The translations under genes and the position numbers were made by a program. This document shows positions 37,417-50,226 of a DNA stretch of 64,000 nt, in pieces. Numbering within the stretch: position 1 is the first letter of the stretch; every line of letters begins with the position of its first letter. Below the pieces are notes generated by a model. That model made no database searches. It was not told the DNA's origin and saw nothing but the letters and a program-made list of their open reading frames with translations. The stretch spans positions 10,914,501 through 10,978,500 of the forward strand of contig OY540822.1 of assembly GCA_961205875.1 (NCBI GenBank). Reading direction: 5' to 3'. Origin of the DNA: Sialis fuliginosa (Eukaryota > Arthropoda > Insecta > Megaloptera > Sialidae).

Positions 37417-38165
37417 TACTTTGAAATAAAAATCAAATTCAGCTATTATAGGCCTTATTAAAAATAATCTAGGCATGTATGCCGCGCGCCTAACGGAGGG
37501 TTAATCAATATATTTTATAAAAACGTTAAATAATATTCAACGTTGTTCGATTACATTTCGATTTGAAACTAGAATGTTGTTGCAACATGTTTTTTAACAT
37601 GTTCTAAAATTGCCTTTGTATTTAGATATATGTATATCAGTATATATTTACTTTAGGTTTATTTACATTTGATTTTCCTCTTCATTATGGGTGTGTCATT
37701 TAATATCAAAGAATAAATCTAATAGCAAGGGGAGTCTATGGGAGTAGAAGTTTGAGTTGGGGGAGGAGTGGGGGGTGACGGGAGGGGTGGAATGAGGTAG
37801 GAGGTAAAAGCGTAGTTACCCTACTCATCGTACAAAGAGGTCTGAATTATTTGACATAAATTTCAAAGCCATTTTGTCAAGAGGTTAGGTTCAATATCTA
37901 TAGATGTTCGGTTTTGTGAAGTATATAAATGATATCTTTATTAATTTTCGGTATGAAAAGAAAAACACGTGTATACGAGTGGTGAAAAATTTGAAAACGT
38001 TTCAATAAATTCTTGGAATCGTGATTGAAATAAAGCCGAAGGCATTTTTCAATTAATTTTTTTATTTGTACAGGTCTGAGCATAATTAAGTACCGTGTTT
38101 GTTTTGTCTATTAATATTAAGCAGTGTAAAAAGCAATTTGTTATGTTATATGATATTCGCTATAT
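37417..38165. other. No gene; G-rich run near 37730-37800
   Basis: The only notable feature is a G-rich strand segment (GGGGGAGGAGTGGGGGGTGA) of about 80 bases. Confidence 0.6.
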
Positions 38166-38845
38166 ATACAGTGCGTTAATGATGAAAGGAACAAATTTGT
38201 TTAAAATTCAGGTAATTATTTTGTGCAAAAACGCTCAGACACGTCGATTAGTATTTTTAGTTGTGGATTTCAAAAAATCATAAGAAAATTGTTTACAGGG
38301 TGTCTCAAGAAGAACATAATACAGTCATCATTGATTTTTTTAAATGGAACACCCTATATATTATGCCATTTTTGAATTACACGGTGTATTCTGAATACTT
38401 TTTGTATAACATACTAAATCTCTAAAATCAGCGGTTTTCGGAATAATGACGTTTTTTTTTCTTTTTTTTCCTTTTTCTTTTTTTTGCAATACCAAGATGT
38501 TTTTGTTGGCTTTTAAAAAAATGTTCATAGTTTATTTTTTCAATATAAACATTTTATTTGAATTGTGTGTATTTCAAAATGTCAATTTTCAAACGTCATT
38601 ATTCCGAAACCACTGATTTTAGAGATATGATATGCTGTACAAAAAGTGTTCATAATTTATTGCACAATTCAAAAATGGTATAATATATAGGATGTTCCAT
38701 TTAAAAAAATCAATGATGACTGCATATGTTTTTCCTGAGACAATTTTATTATGTCAAAAAATCGACGGGTCCGAGCGTTTTTGCACAAAATAATTACCTA
38801 AATTTTAAACGAATTTGTTCCTTTCATCATATATACAGGATGAAT
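38166..38845. mobile_element. Fold-back element M10
   Basis: AATGATGAAAGGAACAAATT..GTGCAAAAACGCTC near the left is mirrored by GAGCGTTTTTGCACAAAATA..TTCCTTTCATCAT at the right. Inner arms (TGGAACACCCTATATATTAT and others) are also mirrored. Symmetric around about 38500. It contains CAGGGTGTCTC, an older TIR-like motif. Confidence 0.8.
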
Positions 38846-39558
38846 AAAAACCATACATAAAATATTATCTTTTTTATGTGGTTCAAAATAAATTAAATTT
38901 AACAAAGCAAAATAATATAATTATAAATATTAAAAATCGAATTGCGGTAAATATTGGCTATGAAATAACGCAATTTATAATCAGACGTAAATTAAAAAAT
39001 TTCATGGAAAATGCGTGTTTTAAATTCATGTTTTGATTGGAAAATGGAAATAGACGTTATGTGAATAAAACTTGGCGGTCCAAAGTCCCCTAATTACTTG
39101 ATTATTGCAACAGTTTGAAAAATGAAAATGTCAAAGCATAACATAACAATCGACTGTTTTTTCGTACTCCAGGGATTTGAATGGAAATAAAATAATAAAC
39201 ACTGTATTTCAGCTAGCACAGTAGTATTTAAACAGTAATGTGGGTATTTATGTAGACTACAGTACATATGTACATTCATTCATTTCGGATATATTAAAAA
39301 TAAACATGTAACGTGCATAAATATACAACATACATATAATACACATATGTACGATATGAGTACAGGTTCAATCAAAAGTATGCAAACATTATGAAAAAAG
39401 TTTTTAATGAAAATTGGCATAAAGAAAAATCTCTAGACACCACAGTTACAGGTTAAAATGAATTTTTGTTATTATACTTGTTACTGTCAAATAAGTTTTA
39501 TAAATAAAATAACCAGCCCACAAGAACTGCATCATTGCCATCATCATCTATATATATA

Positions 39559-39725
39559 TATTATAAAACGCAACGTCTGTCTGTCTGTCTGTCCGTTAGT
39601 GCGCTTATCACCACTTATCCGATTTACGTGTGTTTTTTTTTTTTTTTAATTCAGGTAACATAAGGAATAAGTAGTGACGATAATAGTAAATCAAGTCGGA
39701 AAAAAGTTTACCGCCAGCGCGTTAA
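39559..39725 (+). mobile_element. Helitron-like 5' fragment
   Basis: ATATTATAAAACGCAACGTC with (CTGT)n, then AAATCAAGTCGGAAAAAAGT and CCGCCAGCGCG; breaks off there. Confidence 0.55.
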
Positions 39726-39897
39726 ATATTGAACTGTGTAAAATAGAAAGATCTAAAAATAAACTAAGCACAACTAGTCATAAATAAAATATAGTTAAAA
39801 TACAAATAACTGTATAGTTTAATTTCGTATAGAATGTATTTCATCAAGTAAACACTTGCATGCGTGGTAGAGGGGAAATATACGTTTGTATCTACAC

Positions 39898-40860
39898 TAG
39901 GGATTGGAAAACCGGTAAACTGGTTTTCCGGTTTTCCGGTAAATCGCAAAAAATACCCTTAAATTTTTACCGGTAATTCGAATACATGAAATTGCGGCAG
40001 GAAAAAACATTATTTGAAAATACTACGTTTGAAATTATTTATATTGATCGGTATAAATCTAATATAATATATTTTTACACATTTACACCAGTCTTGGATC
40101 ATACCCCAGTGTTGGACTCTTGTTTAATTAAATGTACTAAATTAAAAATATTTGTTGATATTTGATTACATACTGCCATTACTGAATCATAATCTATGGA
40201 TAATTGACTGTAAAATAGCTTAATTTGATTACAATCGGCCAATGGGTAATGGGTATCAAAATGGTGGGCTTTATAAACTAATTATTAGTGTAACCTATTT
40301 ATTAATTATAATATTATCAAAGCATCTGCTTTACATTGTTTTAAAATTTGTGTTTCTTTATTTTAACTTTTGTGTCGTACTACTTATCATTTTGTAATCA
40401 CTAGCAAGTGTCCATCACTGCGTGCTCATTACTGGTTTTATTTCATCAATTACTGGAAAAAAACACAAACAAAATAAAATTCCATAATTTAAAAAGCAAA
40501 CTATATTTGCGAAATAATAAATGAAAATTACAAAAAAAGAAGCCCATCAATCCCAAAAAACAGTATACCTTGCTTTAAAGGGGCCAAGACTGGTGCCAGT
40601 ACCTTATTTCTATTTAAATAAAACTTAAGGAATATTATTAAACTGGCAATCTCTCGCGGCTTCGTTGATATTTTTTATTTTCAAAATAAATCCTTTTCAT
40701 TTTTATACATTTTATTAAAGATATTTTTTAATATGTACCTAATTATATTTCAAAATGTTATTCTTAAAATAAACAGCGGTAAATTACCGGTAAACTGGTT
40801 TCTATTGACAATTTTACCAAATTACCGGTAAAATGAAAATCGATAAATTTCCAATTCCTA
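39898..40860. mobile_element. hAT-like non-autonomous element carrying a nested M1
   Basis: The ends are TAGGGATTGGAAAACCGGTA on the left and TTTCCAATTCCTA on the right. Next to the ends are clusters of ACCGGTAAA and its complement. The middle is the M1 copy at 40086-40604. No clear target duplication. A related start (TAGGGATTGAAAC) occurs alone near 51486. Confidence 0.65.
40086..40604 (+). mobile_element. MITE family M1, copy 4 (nested in hAT-like element)
   Basis: Begins CACCAGTCTTGGATCATACC and ends ACTGGTGCCAGTACCT before TA. It is about 520 bp, inserted in the element at 39898-40860. Confidence 0.8.
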
Positions 40861-42310
40861 AATGTACATCATATATGAATGACTCGATGTGTGAGACGGG
40901 CCCCGGGCGACATTATTTGATATATTTTATGTAATAGTTCTATATTTTACCTTTATTATGATATTTTTATCTTCGCTAATATTGTACTTTCCATTGGTGT
41001 AATTTATTATGAATAAGTTCTTAGGTTCGTATTTAGCACACAAATCGAATGTAAACAATGTTTTGGGGAAAACGACAGGGAAAGCAATATAAAGCATGTA
41101 TATTGTATATTGTATACACACCGGAATAGAATTTTCGAAGCAATTTTATTATTCTCTACTATAAAGTGTAACTCGTTTTAATATATGTTCTTATTACTAC
41201 GATACAACTTCGATAAATTATAAAAGAACATGTATTTCGTTGATATTTTGATCTATGTGAGGAAGAAATCAAATAACACAACGGAAACTTCAATTTCGAG
41301 ACAAAAATGTGTATTTTTATGTATAATTTATGTTTTTTAGATGATTTTACGATATGAAAATGATATCATATAAAAAATGTGTTAAGAGCTATAACGAAAA
41401 AACGCATATACGTTTATACGTAGTTTTAAATTGTCTCTAATGACGTCACGTATATTGCGACAGCTGCAAAACTACCTGAAGTAGAAATCATTACTTTAGA
41501 ATATTCATACTAACAATAAGAGTATAATGTTGTTTTTCTTCGATTCACTTGACTTGCAAATGAAAACAACAAAATGTGTATATATATACATACATATTAT
41601 AATTATATTATTGTTTTTCTCATTTCTCTAATCAAATGCAAATTATTATTATTGTATTGCGTCTCTTCAAGGAATAAAATCTTAGTAACAGTAATTAATA
41701 TACCTTTTAAATAAATATGTAGGTATGTAGGAAATTAAGTATCATTAAAATGAAAAACAAATGAGTGGTATTTTATGTAAGAATTTTGACCTTTAAATGA
41801 ATAATCAATGTTGAAATTTAATAATGACTTCATTATCAACACTCATGTAAATTAATTAAATTTCTGTCTGCAATTTCGTTTCAGAATTCAGTAAGAAAAT
41901 ATAATGCATATTGTGTTTCCAAGTCATAGAAAACAATACTTATATAAATTACCACACAACAATTTAAATATTTTATGAAATGTAATGTCAATAAGAAATT
42001 TTAATATTCAAACTTTATACTAGGGTACGAAATGATAATTTCGCACCCTGGTTTTTACTACTATGTATTTTAACATTTAAGGGAGGGGCATGAAAATTAC
42101 TGATTTGAATAAAATTCTAACTTGACATAAGAACAAAATTAAAAACGGTTATTTGTTGGTAAAGATTCAGAAGGTATATTTACATAAACTTTTTGTGGAT
42201 TTTTTTCATTGTATATGTATAACTAAAAACTTTTTAAAAAATAATTTGCCTTTTAAAATCGACTAAAAATCAGATAATAAAAGTCGGTTAGACTCTTTTT
42301 CTTCTAAATG
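40861..42310. other. No gene seen
   Basis: AT-rich upstream flank of the dpr leader exon; holds one CRE-like TGACGTCA near 41443. Confidence 0.55.
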
Positions 42311-42759
42311 TGATTGACGGGTTTCTTTTTTATAATTCTCATGAACTGATGTTACTAATAAAACAAGTAACTCTTTATTTAATCAATTTAATTACCAAAG
42401 TCCGCAAATATAGTTTGTTTTTTAAATTATAACCTTTTATTTTGTTTATGTTTTTTCTCCAGTAATAAGCACGTAGTGATGGACACTTCCTAACGATAAG
42501 TACTTCAACACAAAATATATAAAAGAAAGAATCGTCAAATTTGAAACAATGTAAAGCAGTTGCTATGATAATATAATAATTAATAAATAGATTACACTAA
42601 TAATTAGTTTAAATGTCCACCATCAAATCACGCTGTAAGACAATGAAATGTATGTATATAGATTAATATTCAAAATTATCAACGAATATTTCTAATTCAG
42701 TACATTTCATTTAAAAATAGCCATTATTGGGGTCATATCCAAGACTGGTACCAGTACCT
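42311..42759 (-). mobile_element. MITE family M1, copy 5
   Basis: Minus-orientation copy. It ends CCAAGACTGGTACCAGTACC with TA after it at 42760-42761. The opposite terminus is truncated near GATTGACGGGTTTC. It lies about 255 bp upstream of the dpr-like leader exon. Confidence 0.8.
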
Positions 42760-43014
42760 TATTGCATTCTAATAAAAGTTGATTTTGTTCAAAAAAATCA
42801 GTTTTTTTTAAATGCAATATTTAGTACGAATTTTATTTTCTGCTTTTTAGGCGATTTTAAAAGGTTAAATATTAAAAAAAAGTTTCATTTTATACTTCAA
42901 TTTCAATATAAATGTGTTTAGTATATTCCAATATAATTGAAAGTAGAAAATTTTTATATAAATTAAAAATGTAAGTTTTATACAAAAAGTGATTATTTTT
43001 TTCTTTTCTTTCAG

Positions 43015-43385
43015 GAGAAAATCGAGCCAGTTAATATTATGTACACCACTCCACGTATCCAACAATAAAGTAGCAAATCGTGCGAGTATGCGTGTGACTG
43101 AGATGAAAAAAAGAAGCAGTCTCTGTTCAATTTAAATGGATCTGCAGAAATTTCGACAAGAAAAAAACGGTTCATCCGGTCTCGTAACCATCACAGAAAA
43201 AATACGTGAAGTGTGCTAGTGAGGTGATACATAAAATACATAACAAAAGTATATACTGTATACCAGTGACTGCCAAACATTTTCAAATACCCAAGACAAA
43301 ATGGCGACGTGCAGGGCATTCGGAACTGAAAAAATTGGATATGTTTTGAGAATTTTGATATCAGTTTTTATTTATAGTGAAACAG
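43015..43385 (+). CDS. dpr6/dpr10-like gene, leader exon: 5' UTR end plus first coding codons
   Basis: This exon begins after a strong acceptor (a T/C-rich run ending in TCAG at 43011-43014) and ends at the donor CAG|GTAAG. Translation is proposed to start at 43301 in the context ACAAAATGG, a good insect start context, and gives 28 codons plus one base (phase 1). The peptide has a short basic N-terminus and a hydrophobic stretch (about residues 14-25, VLRILISVFIY), which fits a secretory signal peptide. The phase matches the acceptor at 60919. The acceptor implies at least one further non-coding exon and a promoter upstream, which I could not place. Three short upstream ORFs precede the main ATG. 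The exon itself has no diagnostic domain. Its assignment to the dpr gene rests on strand, phase, signal-peptide character and the absence of any other gene between the two exons; it could belong to another transcript. Confidence 0.6.
43039..43068 (+). promoter_or_regulatory. Upstream ORF 1 in dpr-like 5' leader (9 codons)
   Basis: ATG with reading MYTTPRIQQ then TAA. It lies wholly in the leader exon, before the main ATG at 43301. Confidence 0.45.
43088..43135 (+). promoter_or_regulatory. Upstream ORF 2 in dpr-like 5' leader (15 codons)
   Basis: The reading starts MRVTEMKK and ends at TAA. The stop codon is followed directly by the ATG of upstream ORF 3. Confidence 0.45.
43136..43219 (+). 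promoter_or_regulatory. Upstream ORF 3 in dpr-like 5' leader (27 codons)
   Basis: The reading starts MDLQKFRQEK and ends at TAG 81 bases before the main ATG. Together the three upstream ORFs would be expected to lower or condition translation of the main ORF; this is inferred, not shown. Confidence 0.45.
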
Positions 43386-44071
43386 GTAAGAACATATTTT
43401 TATTATTTACCTATTATCTATTATTGGAATCCTTTTACACGAGAAACGTGATTGGTCGTGTGAAAGTGTTTATTTTAATAATTTAATATATTTTGCAATA
43501 ATGTATCAACCCACACTAAGCTCAAACAAAAATACATCTGAATTTTGTTACATTTATTTTTTTATTGGAGAAAGTTATTTGGCATTTAATTGGTTAATTA
43601 GATATAGTTTGGGAGCCTGCCGACGTGTGACTTAATTATGTTTAGTCTACTACCTTATTCCTCTGCGAAAATTGTTGTAATCTCGGATTTCCTTCTCTGA
43701 TTTTCCCGGAACATTCCACGTGTCGGACTGGAAAATCGGAAAATATATTTTGTCCGACAAAGTAATTATTGAGTATTAAACATTTTTAATAAATCAATAA
43801 GTTTTCAGAAGTCATTATTTTGACAGGTTTAAGGTGTTAGACACCCTAAACTTTCCAAAATTTCTGTCGGACAAATTTTTTCTCCCACGTTTATTAAATT
43901 ATCTTATAAAAATACTTTATCTATACATTTTTTATATAACACCAAATTCACGTATTCCGGAAAATCAGAGAGAGAAGAGGAAAAAGGTGGTAGATTAGGC
44001 ATAATTAAGCCACACAAGAAGTTATAGAAGGATATTATTCAATTGTGTTATATATTTGCGAGCCCCCAGAC

Positions 44072-44437
44072 TAAGAGCGTTTTTCCACACACCGGCAAAA
44101 CCAGTGCCGGTTGCAATGTAATCAAATCAGAGCTTTTCCACGTAGGCCGGCCTGGTTTATTTGCCGGTGACTACACCGGCACCGTCAAATACTGCCGGCG
44201 TTGAACTCGACAATCGGATAAGTACCTTACAGTCAACAGAGGATGTACCCAATACTGCCTTTTTTATATTTGTGATTTATATACTTCCTTCTGAGGTAAA
44301 TAACGCTTATTGAACAATGCAGACATGTTTTTATCACCACAGCTAGAACTGAACTGAGAATGCCGGTGTGTGGAAAACCATGGTCGGTGCTGGTGCCGTC
44401 GCCGGCAATGGTTTTGCCGGTGTGTGGAAAACGGCCT
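44072..44437 (+). mobile_element. MITE family M11, complete copy (in dpr intron)
   Basis: TIRs AGAGCGTTTTTCCACACACC / GGTGTGTGGAAAACGGCCT, continuing inward to GGCAAAACC / GGTTTTGCC. GC-rich interior built of CCGGC dyads. About 366 bp, no gene. Confidence 0.85.
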
Positions 44438-44954
44438 AATACATCTTCCAATAAAATCTAAAAAAAAAACATTGTATTTTTATAATCAATATCTCTTGAA
44501 CCAAATCGTTTGCAGTTATGACCGGTATTATCAACCAATTTAAAGCTCCTTTAGCGCTAAATGCTCATTTAACCTAAATTTTTCATATTACAAACGTGAT
44601 TTAGATCAATATTAAGGCTCTCAATGAAAAGTGTCCATAATATGCGTTGTAATAACATTGTGTAGAAAATTAAAAACCTATTTGATTAAATGTATTATGC
44701 TTGGTTCTGTTAATAATATGACAGTTAGTTTAAGGAGCATTTAGTTAAACTTGATAATACTGGACGTAAATGTTTTTCTTAAATTATAATTTAAAATTTG
44801 TTTATAACTCTAAAATTATATATGTTTGGGTTGATGCATTAGTGCATAAGCTAGTGTAAATCATACTTACTTAACTAGAAATGGTTTAATTAATAATTAC
44901 TAATATAATAAAATATAATTCTTATATTTTAATTAATGCCACTTCAAAAATATC

Positions 44955-45228
44955 CGTGAAAAAATTTACAAGATCTACATAGATCTAAATTTTGAAATTG
45001 ATCGGTTTAAGAAGATCTTTATTAGATTTACTCGGCAAAAATTAGAGAGATCTATGTAGATCTGTATTTTGAGACAGATATACACAGATGTACGTATCTT
45101 AGATCAACGTAGATCTAAACAGATTTACGTAGATAAAATGGCCGAATTAAATTTTTACATTATACATAGATCTTAGTAGATTTATTCTAATTGATGGAGA
45201 TCAAAATTTTGGGAAGTTTTCCCGTGTA
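44955..45228. repeat. AGATCT/ACATAGATCT repeat cluster
   Basis: Repeated palindromic units around AGATCTACATAGATCT and GTAGATCT at about 44971, 45015, 45053, 45109 and 45175, with weakly mirrored ends (CCGTGAAAA / TTTTCCCGTG). Probably one MITE with internal repeats. Confidence 0.55.
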
Positions 45229-45234
45229 CTTATG

Positions 45235-45600
45235 AATTGTGCCGGAATTCACGTTTAACGTCACTTCAATTATATTTTAAATATAAATACATAAATTATT
45301 ATCTTAAATTAATATAACATTATTCTATATGGTATTTCTTTAAGAAAATGCATTAAATTATAAAAATTATGTTTTCTATATATTCTGCAATTTTTTTAGC
45401 TTCGTAAAACTATTTGTATAGCTATAATTTCGTTAAATTATTTTTATAGCAGACGTTCTTTTCGATCGAATGTAATTACATTTATAGTGTCAATAATAAT
45501 ATAATATAAAAATAATAATAATATAATAGTAGTGACATTAAAATATTCACTTAAAATTTACACCGTGAGTTCCGGCCGGAATTCCGGTACACCTCTACTC
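45235..45600 (+). mobile_element. Family with TTCCGGTACACC end, copy 2
   Basis: Begins CCGGAATTCACG and ends GGCCGGAATTCCGGTACACC. The interior TTATCTTAAATTAATATAAC matches 23480-23960 in reverse. Confidence 0.55.
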
Positions 45601-46436
45601 AAATACATATAAACGTATAGATTTTTTTCTCAAAATGTTAAAAACCACTGACTTATACCCACAATATAAGAAATATATAAAAAATTAATAATACCGTTGC
45701 CTTCATCGAACTATTAATAATGTAGCCTGATAATTCCACTCTTCCATAACTTTAGCTAATATTATATTCCTAAGAGGTTTAAAGTTTGTCCTATTCGGTA
45801 GTTCACCCCCTTCCATTGATATTTAAGACACCCCTGGCCAGTATTTGAACTACCACCCGTCGACTCGATCATTACAAAATGTAATTAAACAATTCTCACT
45901 TGGTCTCTACATTCTGACAACGTTGCCATAGTTACAGAATAACTAATCTGATTTGTAATTTAAATTACAAAATATAATCATTTGTCGAATAAATATACAA
46001 ACATTTTTTAAAAGACACGAATCGAAAATGATATAAAAAATAAAATAAAAACAACGGATTTTTTCCCGTTTAGAACCATTTGTGTATGCAAAAATACAGC
46101 CGTAGGTGAACTGTTCAATCGAATATCTGTACCAGATTTGGGTCAGAACTATACAGTATGTCCCAGAAGACAGGAAATAATATTTATCATTTTATAAAAA
46201 AAAAACTGTCAAGTGCAATTCCAATTTATTTGATTTTACCCATTTTGAAAAAATACATAACTGCCGAGAATTTTTTTAAACAGTTTTTCACAATACAAAG
46301 CACCCACAAATAAAAAATACCATGATATTGCCTCTTACACGCTTACCCCCTCTAATAGTCCAATATAGTTTTTTTTAAATCGATCTCTAAAAAGTTTTAG
46401 AAACATTTCATATAACATTTTGCAAACAAGGATTTT

Positions 46437-46548
46437 TAGGGTATTTCGGCCCTACTGAATTCGAAAATTGCTGTTAGCAAGCCGAAATCTTGACCGAAAG
46501 TCCAATAGTCAAGATGGCTTAGTAGGGCCAAAATACCCTAAATGTTGT
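46437..46548. repeat. Inverted repeat in the dpr intron
   Basis: AGGGTATTTCGGCCCTACTG and its near-complement TAGTAGGGCCAAAATACCCT bracket an AAGTCCAATAGTCAAGATGG loop. It may be the centre of a larger fold-back beginning near 46155. Confidence 0.65.
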
Positions 46549-49107
46549 ACGAAATTCTCCTAAAAAAGTGGCCTGGTAAAAAGTGGCCGTGTTTAGGTAA
46601 AGGGCAGTAAGGTGTAAAAAATAAAAACGAAGGAAACTGAACTCGAAGTTTTTGATTTTTTTAAACTGAATTAATAAAAAAATTTCATAAAATTTATTGA
46701 GTACTCTGTAAAACAGAAGTACTGCTTTTTTCCACTGTTTTAATTATTTAAATAGTTTTGTCAGAGGTAAAACGCAATAATGCAGAATAAAAATTAAGTT
46801 TTATTTCAATGTATTTTTTTGAGATCAAAATAAAAGTTAGTAATACAATAATCTTTGTCTAATGATTATCGAATTACAATATCTTAAATAGTAATTAACA
46901 TTCATTGAATTTTGTTGAACTCATAACGAAAAATTAGTTTTTATGACACTTAATAATTATTAAGTGATTGAAGAATAATTACAATGAAAAATAAAATAAA
47001 AAACAATGTATTGTATTATTTATTTGAAGTAGATAATTTTTGAAAACTGTCTTTTCGAAATTATAAAAACTTGAACGATTGTGAATATTGTACATATATT
47101 TTTCAGTGGATAAAAGCAGTATAGTTTAAAAGTTACTTTTTTTATGTTTTAAAATAATTTTACTGCTTTTATATTCAGGAAAAGTAACTATTTCGATATA
47201 TTCGATAAACTTAAAAAAATAATATTGAAATAACATTCTTAATGATTAATTTTATGACTAATATGTAGAAAATATTACTGCTTTTTATTTTATTTTGAGT
47301 TATATACTTTAGTGATTTTTTTCCCTGTAATCAGTTTAATTTTCAAAAAAATAATTCGTAAGGTTTTTTTAGGAACACCCGGTATAAAGGAATATAAATA
47401 AAATGTCCAACACATTTTTTACATAGTCTCTCTGTTCTGATATGATATAGTTCACATCTAATGTTTACACTTTTTGATTTTTAATATAGCTTCAGGATAT
47501 ACTATTTTCACTTTTTTATTGTTCGTGTACAATTTTTCCCACTGACAACTTTACACGTTTTGGTTTATTTGAACCATTATTATTATTTTTGTGTTTTAAA
47601 AAATGTCATTATTTTATGTTTTGTAATATAAATTACACACATTTACCCTAGAGCTGTGACGCTACAATAGTTGGGATTATTAGCGAGTTTATGCAGAAAG
47701 TTCAAAAAATGTTTTTAACAAATATAAACATGTAGTAAAACTATTGAATTTATTCAAAGAATGTGGGGTCATGTAACTTTTTTTTACTCTGAAATTTCAG
47801 TGAATTGACATCTCTACTTTAACAGTTTATTTATAAAATGAACTAAAGAAATCTTTTTTTAACTTGAAAAGTCACTTATTTCTATTTTTATACCTACACA
47901 AGTATTTTATAATATATGTACGTTTATTAAGTCTAAAATAACTTTCATAATAATATTAAATCAAAATAAATAAAATGGGTTGTTTGTAACCAATAAAAAA
48001 TCAGTTACTTGTATTTTTTTTTCTAAAGTTTTCGAAGAAATTATCAAAATGATTTCAATATATTGAGACAAAGTCTATATGTTTTATTTATGAGTTCTAC
48101 ATGTGTTGAAAATGGCCGTTTAAAAGCTCTAAACTGATACCTTTGTATATACGTGGCAGATAAAGGACTTAGGGATAATATTATCCTTAACACGATCTCA
48201 GGGCGAAAAAATATTATGTCGTTTATAAAATATGGTTGCAGAAAATATTCAAAATATATACAACGTAATATGAATTTTATTTTTACATTATTATCCTCGA
48301 TATTTCAAATATTAAACTTTTACCATTTCAATATTGTAATATGATACTTTTGATATAGGCAAACTTGAAATATTTTATGTGTTTTGTACTAAAAGTCTCC
48401 TAACTTCAATAATGTTAATTGCAAATGTCCATCCCATTAGGTTTTCTAGTTACCCTAACTTAAAATTACGAAGGTGACGATTTTAGTAATTTTTATGAAT
48501 TATTTCATTCTATATATTGTCGTTTTTGAATTAAAGCATCTACAGACAGACACACAGATATCATAGTCCCCACGATACCAGTTGATTGTGTTAAATTGTT
48601 AATTAAAAGCATATAAACATGATATTTGTTTAAATAGTTCATATTAGATAAAAAAGAAAACAGAGTTTTTGTAGGTATCTAAAAATATCCAAAAAATTGT
48701 AACTTTATTGGAATCTCTCGTAGAAGATAATTTAGTAAAATAATGGTGATATAAGCTAGTAGATACATACAATTTATTATTTATAATGTGTTATCCAGTT
48801 TCATTATCATGATACCATTTACGTTTAAAATTTACGAAACTAGTTAAGGGTTAAAGTAAAAAGTAAAGAATAAAAAAAAAACTAAATATCTCACTAACAA
48901 ATCATACAAAGCAATGCATACATCAATGATACAAACATAAAAAAAATTAAATTGCTACGTTGAAAACTCCTAGAGAGACATTTCAATTAAAGCCATCGAT
49001 GGGAATTATTATCGTAGTAGCCTCCTTTGACGGCATAATAACAACACTACTTGACATATTTCCACAAAGAAAGAAATATGTTATAAAAATCAATAAAATA
49101 TTACACT

Positions 49108-49999
49108 AGAGCTAGACGCGAGCCGTGAATTTTTTGAGCGTGATCGTGAGTCAAATTAAAACAACCGTGAGTATATTTTGAAGATCATTTTTTTTATAAA
49201 CTTATTTGATTTTTTTTATATCTGAACTAAATATATAATAAAGTTTTAAAACGAATTTTGACATTAAAAAATGCAGTATAAAAAATAAATGTCATTTTTA
49301 TCGAAGCACTTTCACATGGTCAGTATTGCTAAATCTATCGCGGAACACCAAAAAAGATTCAAGAATTCATTGTAGCTTTATTCGATATTTCGCCCCCTGT
49401 TACATATGAAGGGTAGTATTCAAGTCTTGAGGCTTCCGCGGTGATCTTGATATGGATTTGGCTTCTGGATGTAAGCCGCGTCGGTTTGGTCGTGTTATCG
49501 GCCAACGTTTCGTCACACATTGCAATGGACATCTTCAGGGCTCAAACCGACGCGGCTTACACCCAGAAGCCAAGATCCATATCAAGGGTAATAATTTATA
49601 TATATTTGTATAGTAAATAAATAGTGAAAAAATCTCAATATATCACCTAGTCACAGATCAAGGGTTGCAATTAGTCTCATTCGATCCGAGGGAAAAAAAC
49701 AAACAAGTGTTTAATCAACAACAAAATATACATATCTGTATAGTATCAAGTATTTAAAATACTAATAAATAATGGTTTTATTTATTCACAAAAATATTTC
49801 AATTTTTTTGTTATATTATAAAACAAAATTATCAATTAAAATGAATAGTTAAGTACAATATTTTTAAGGAAATTAAAACCAACCTCAGTCATTCTGATAC
49901 ACCTGATACTTAAAATAAACATTATAAAAACATAATTTGTTCATATGTGGCCGCGGGCCGCACATAAGAGTATCGCGGGCCGCGGGTTGGCCAGCCCTG
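49108..49999. mobile_element. hAT-like element carrying the hammerhead-type inverted repeat
   Basis: The right end, read in reverse, is CAGGGCTGGCCAACCCGCGG, a common hAT terminus. The left end TAGAGCTAGACGCGAGCCGT is a diverged partner. No clear duplication. The repeat at 49446-49586 lies inside it as an apparent later insertion. Confidence 0.5.
49446..49586 (-). ncRNA. Hammerhead-like core inside a 43-bp-arm hairpin
   Basis: On the minus strand: CTGAAGA, T, GTCCATTGCAATGTGTGAC, GAAA, CGTT, with GCC before and GGC after pairing as a short stem I. Long arms (CAAACCGACGCGGCTTAC and its mirror, continuing to ATCCATATCAAG) enclose the core. It has the same one-base departure from the hammerhead consensus as the motif at 30617. 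Penelope-like origin is inferred. Confidence 0.5.
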
Positions 50000-50226
50000 G
50001 TTTAGTGTAATGTATCTACCTATGTATTTAAGTACTCCGGCAGACTTCCGTTTTATCACTATTAAATCAGTGCCTATGCATCTCAAAGTAAATAAAGATA
50101 AGATTTCTAATTACAACAAAGTAAATCCATGAAAATTTAGAGACTGCTTTACAGAAATTATTTCAACTCAAATAAACGTAATACTTTATCATTGAAAACC
50201 TTCTAAATAAATAGTTATTTCTTTTT

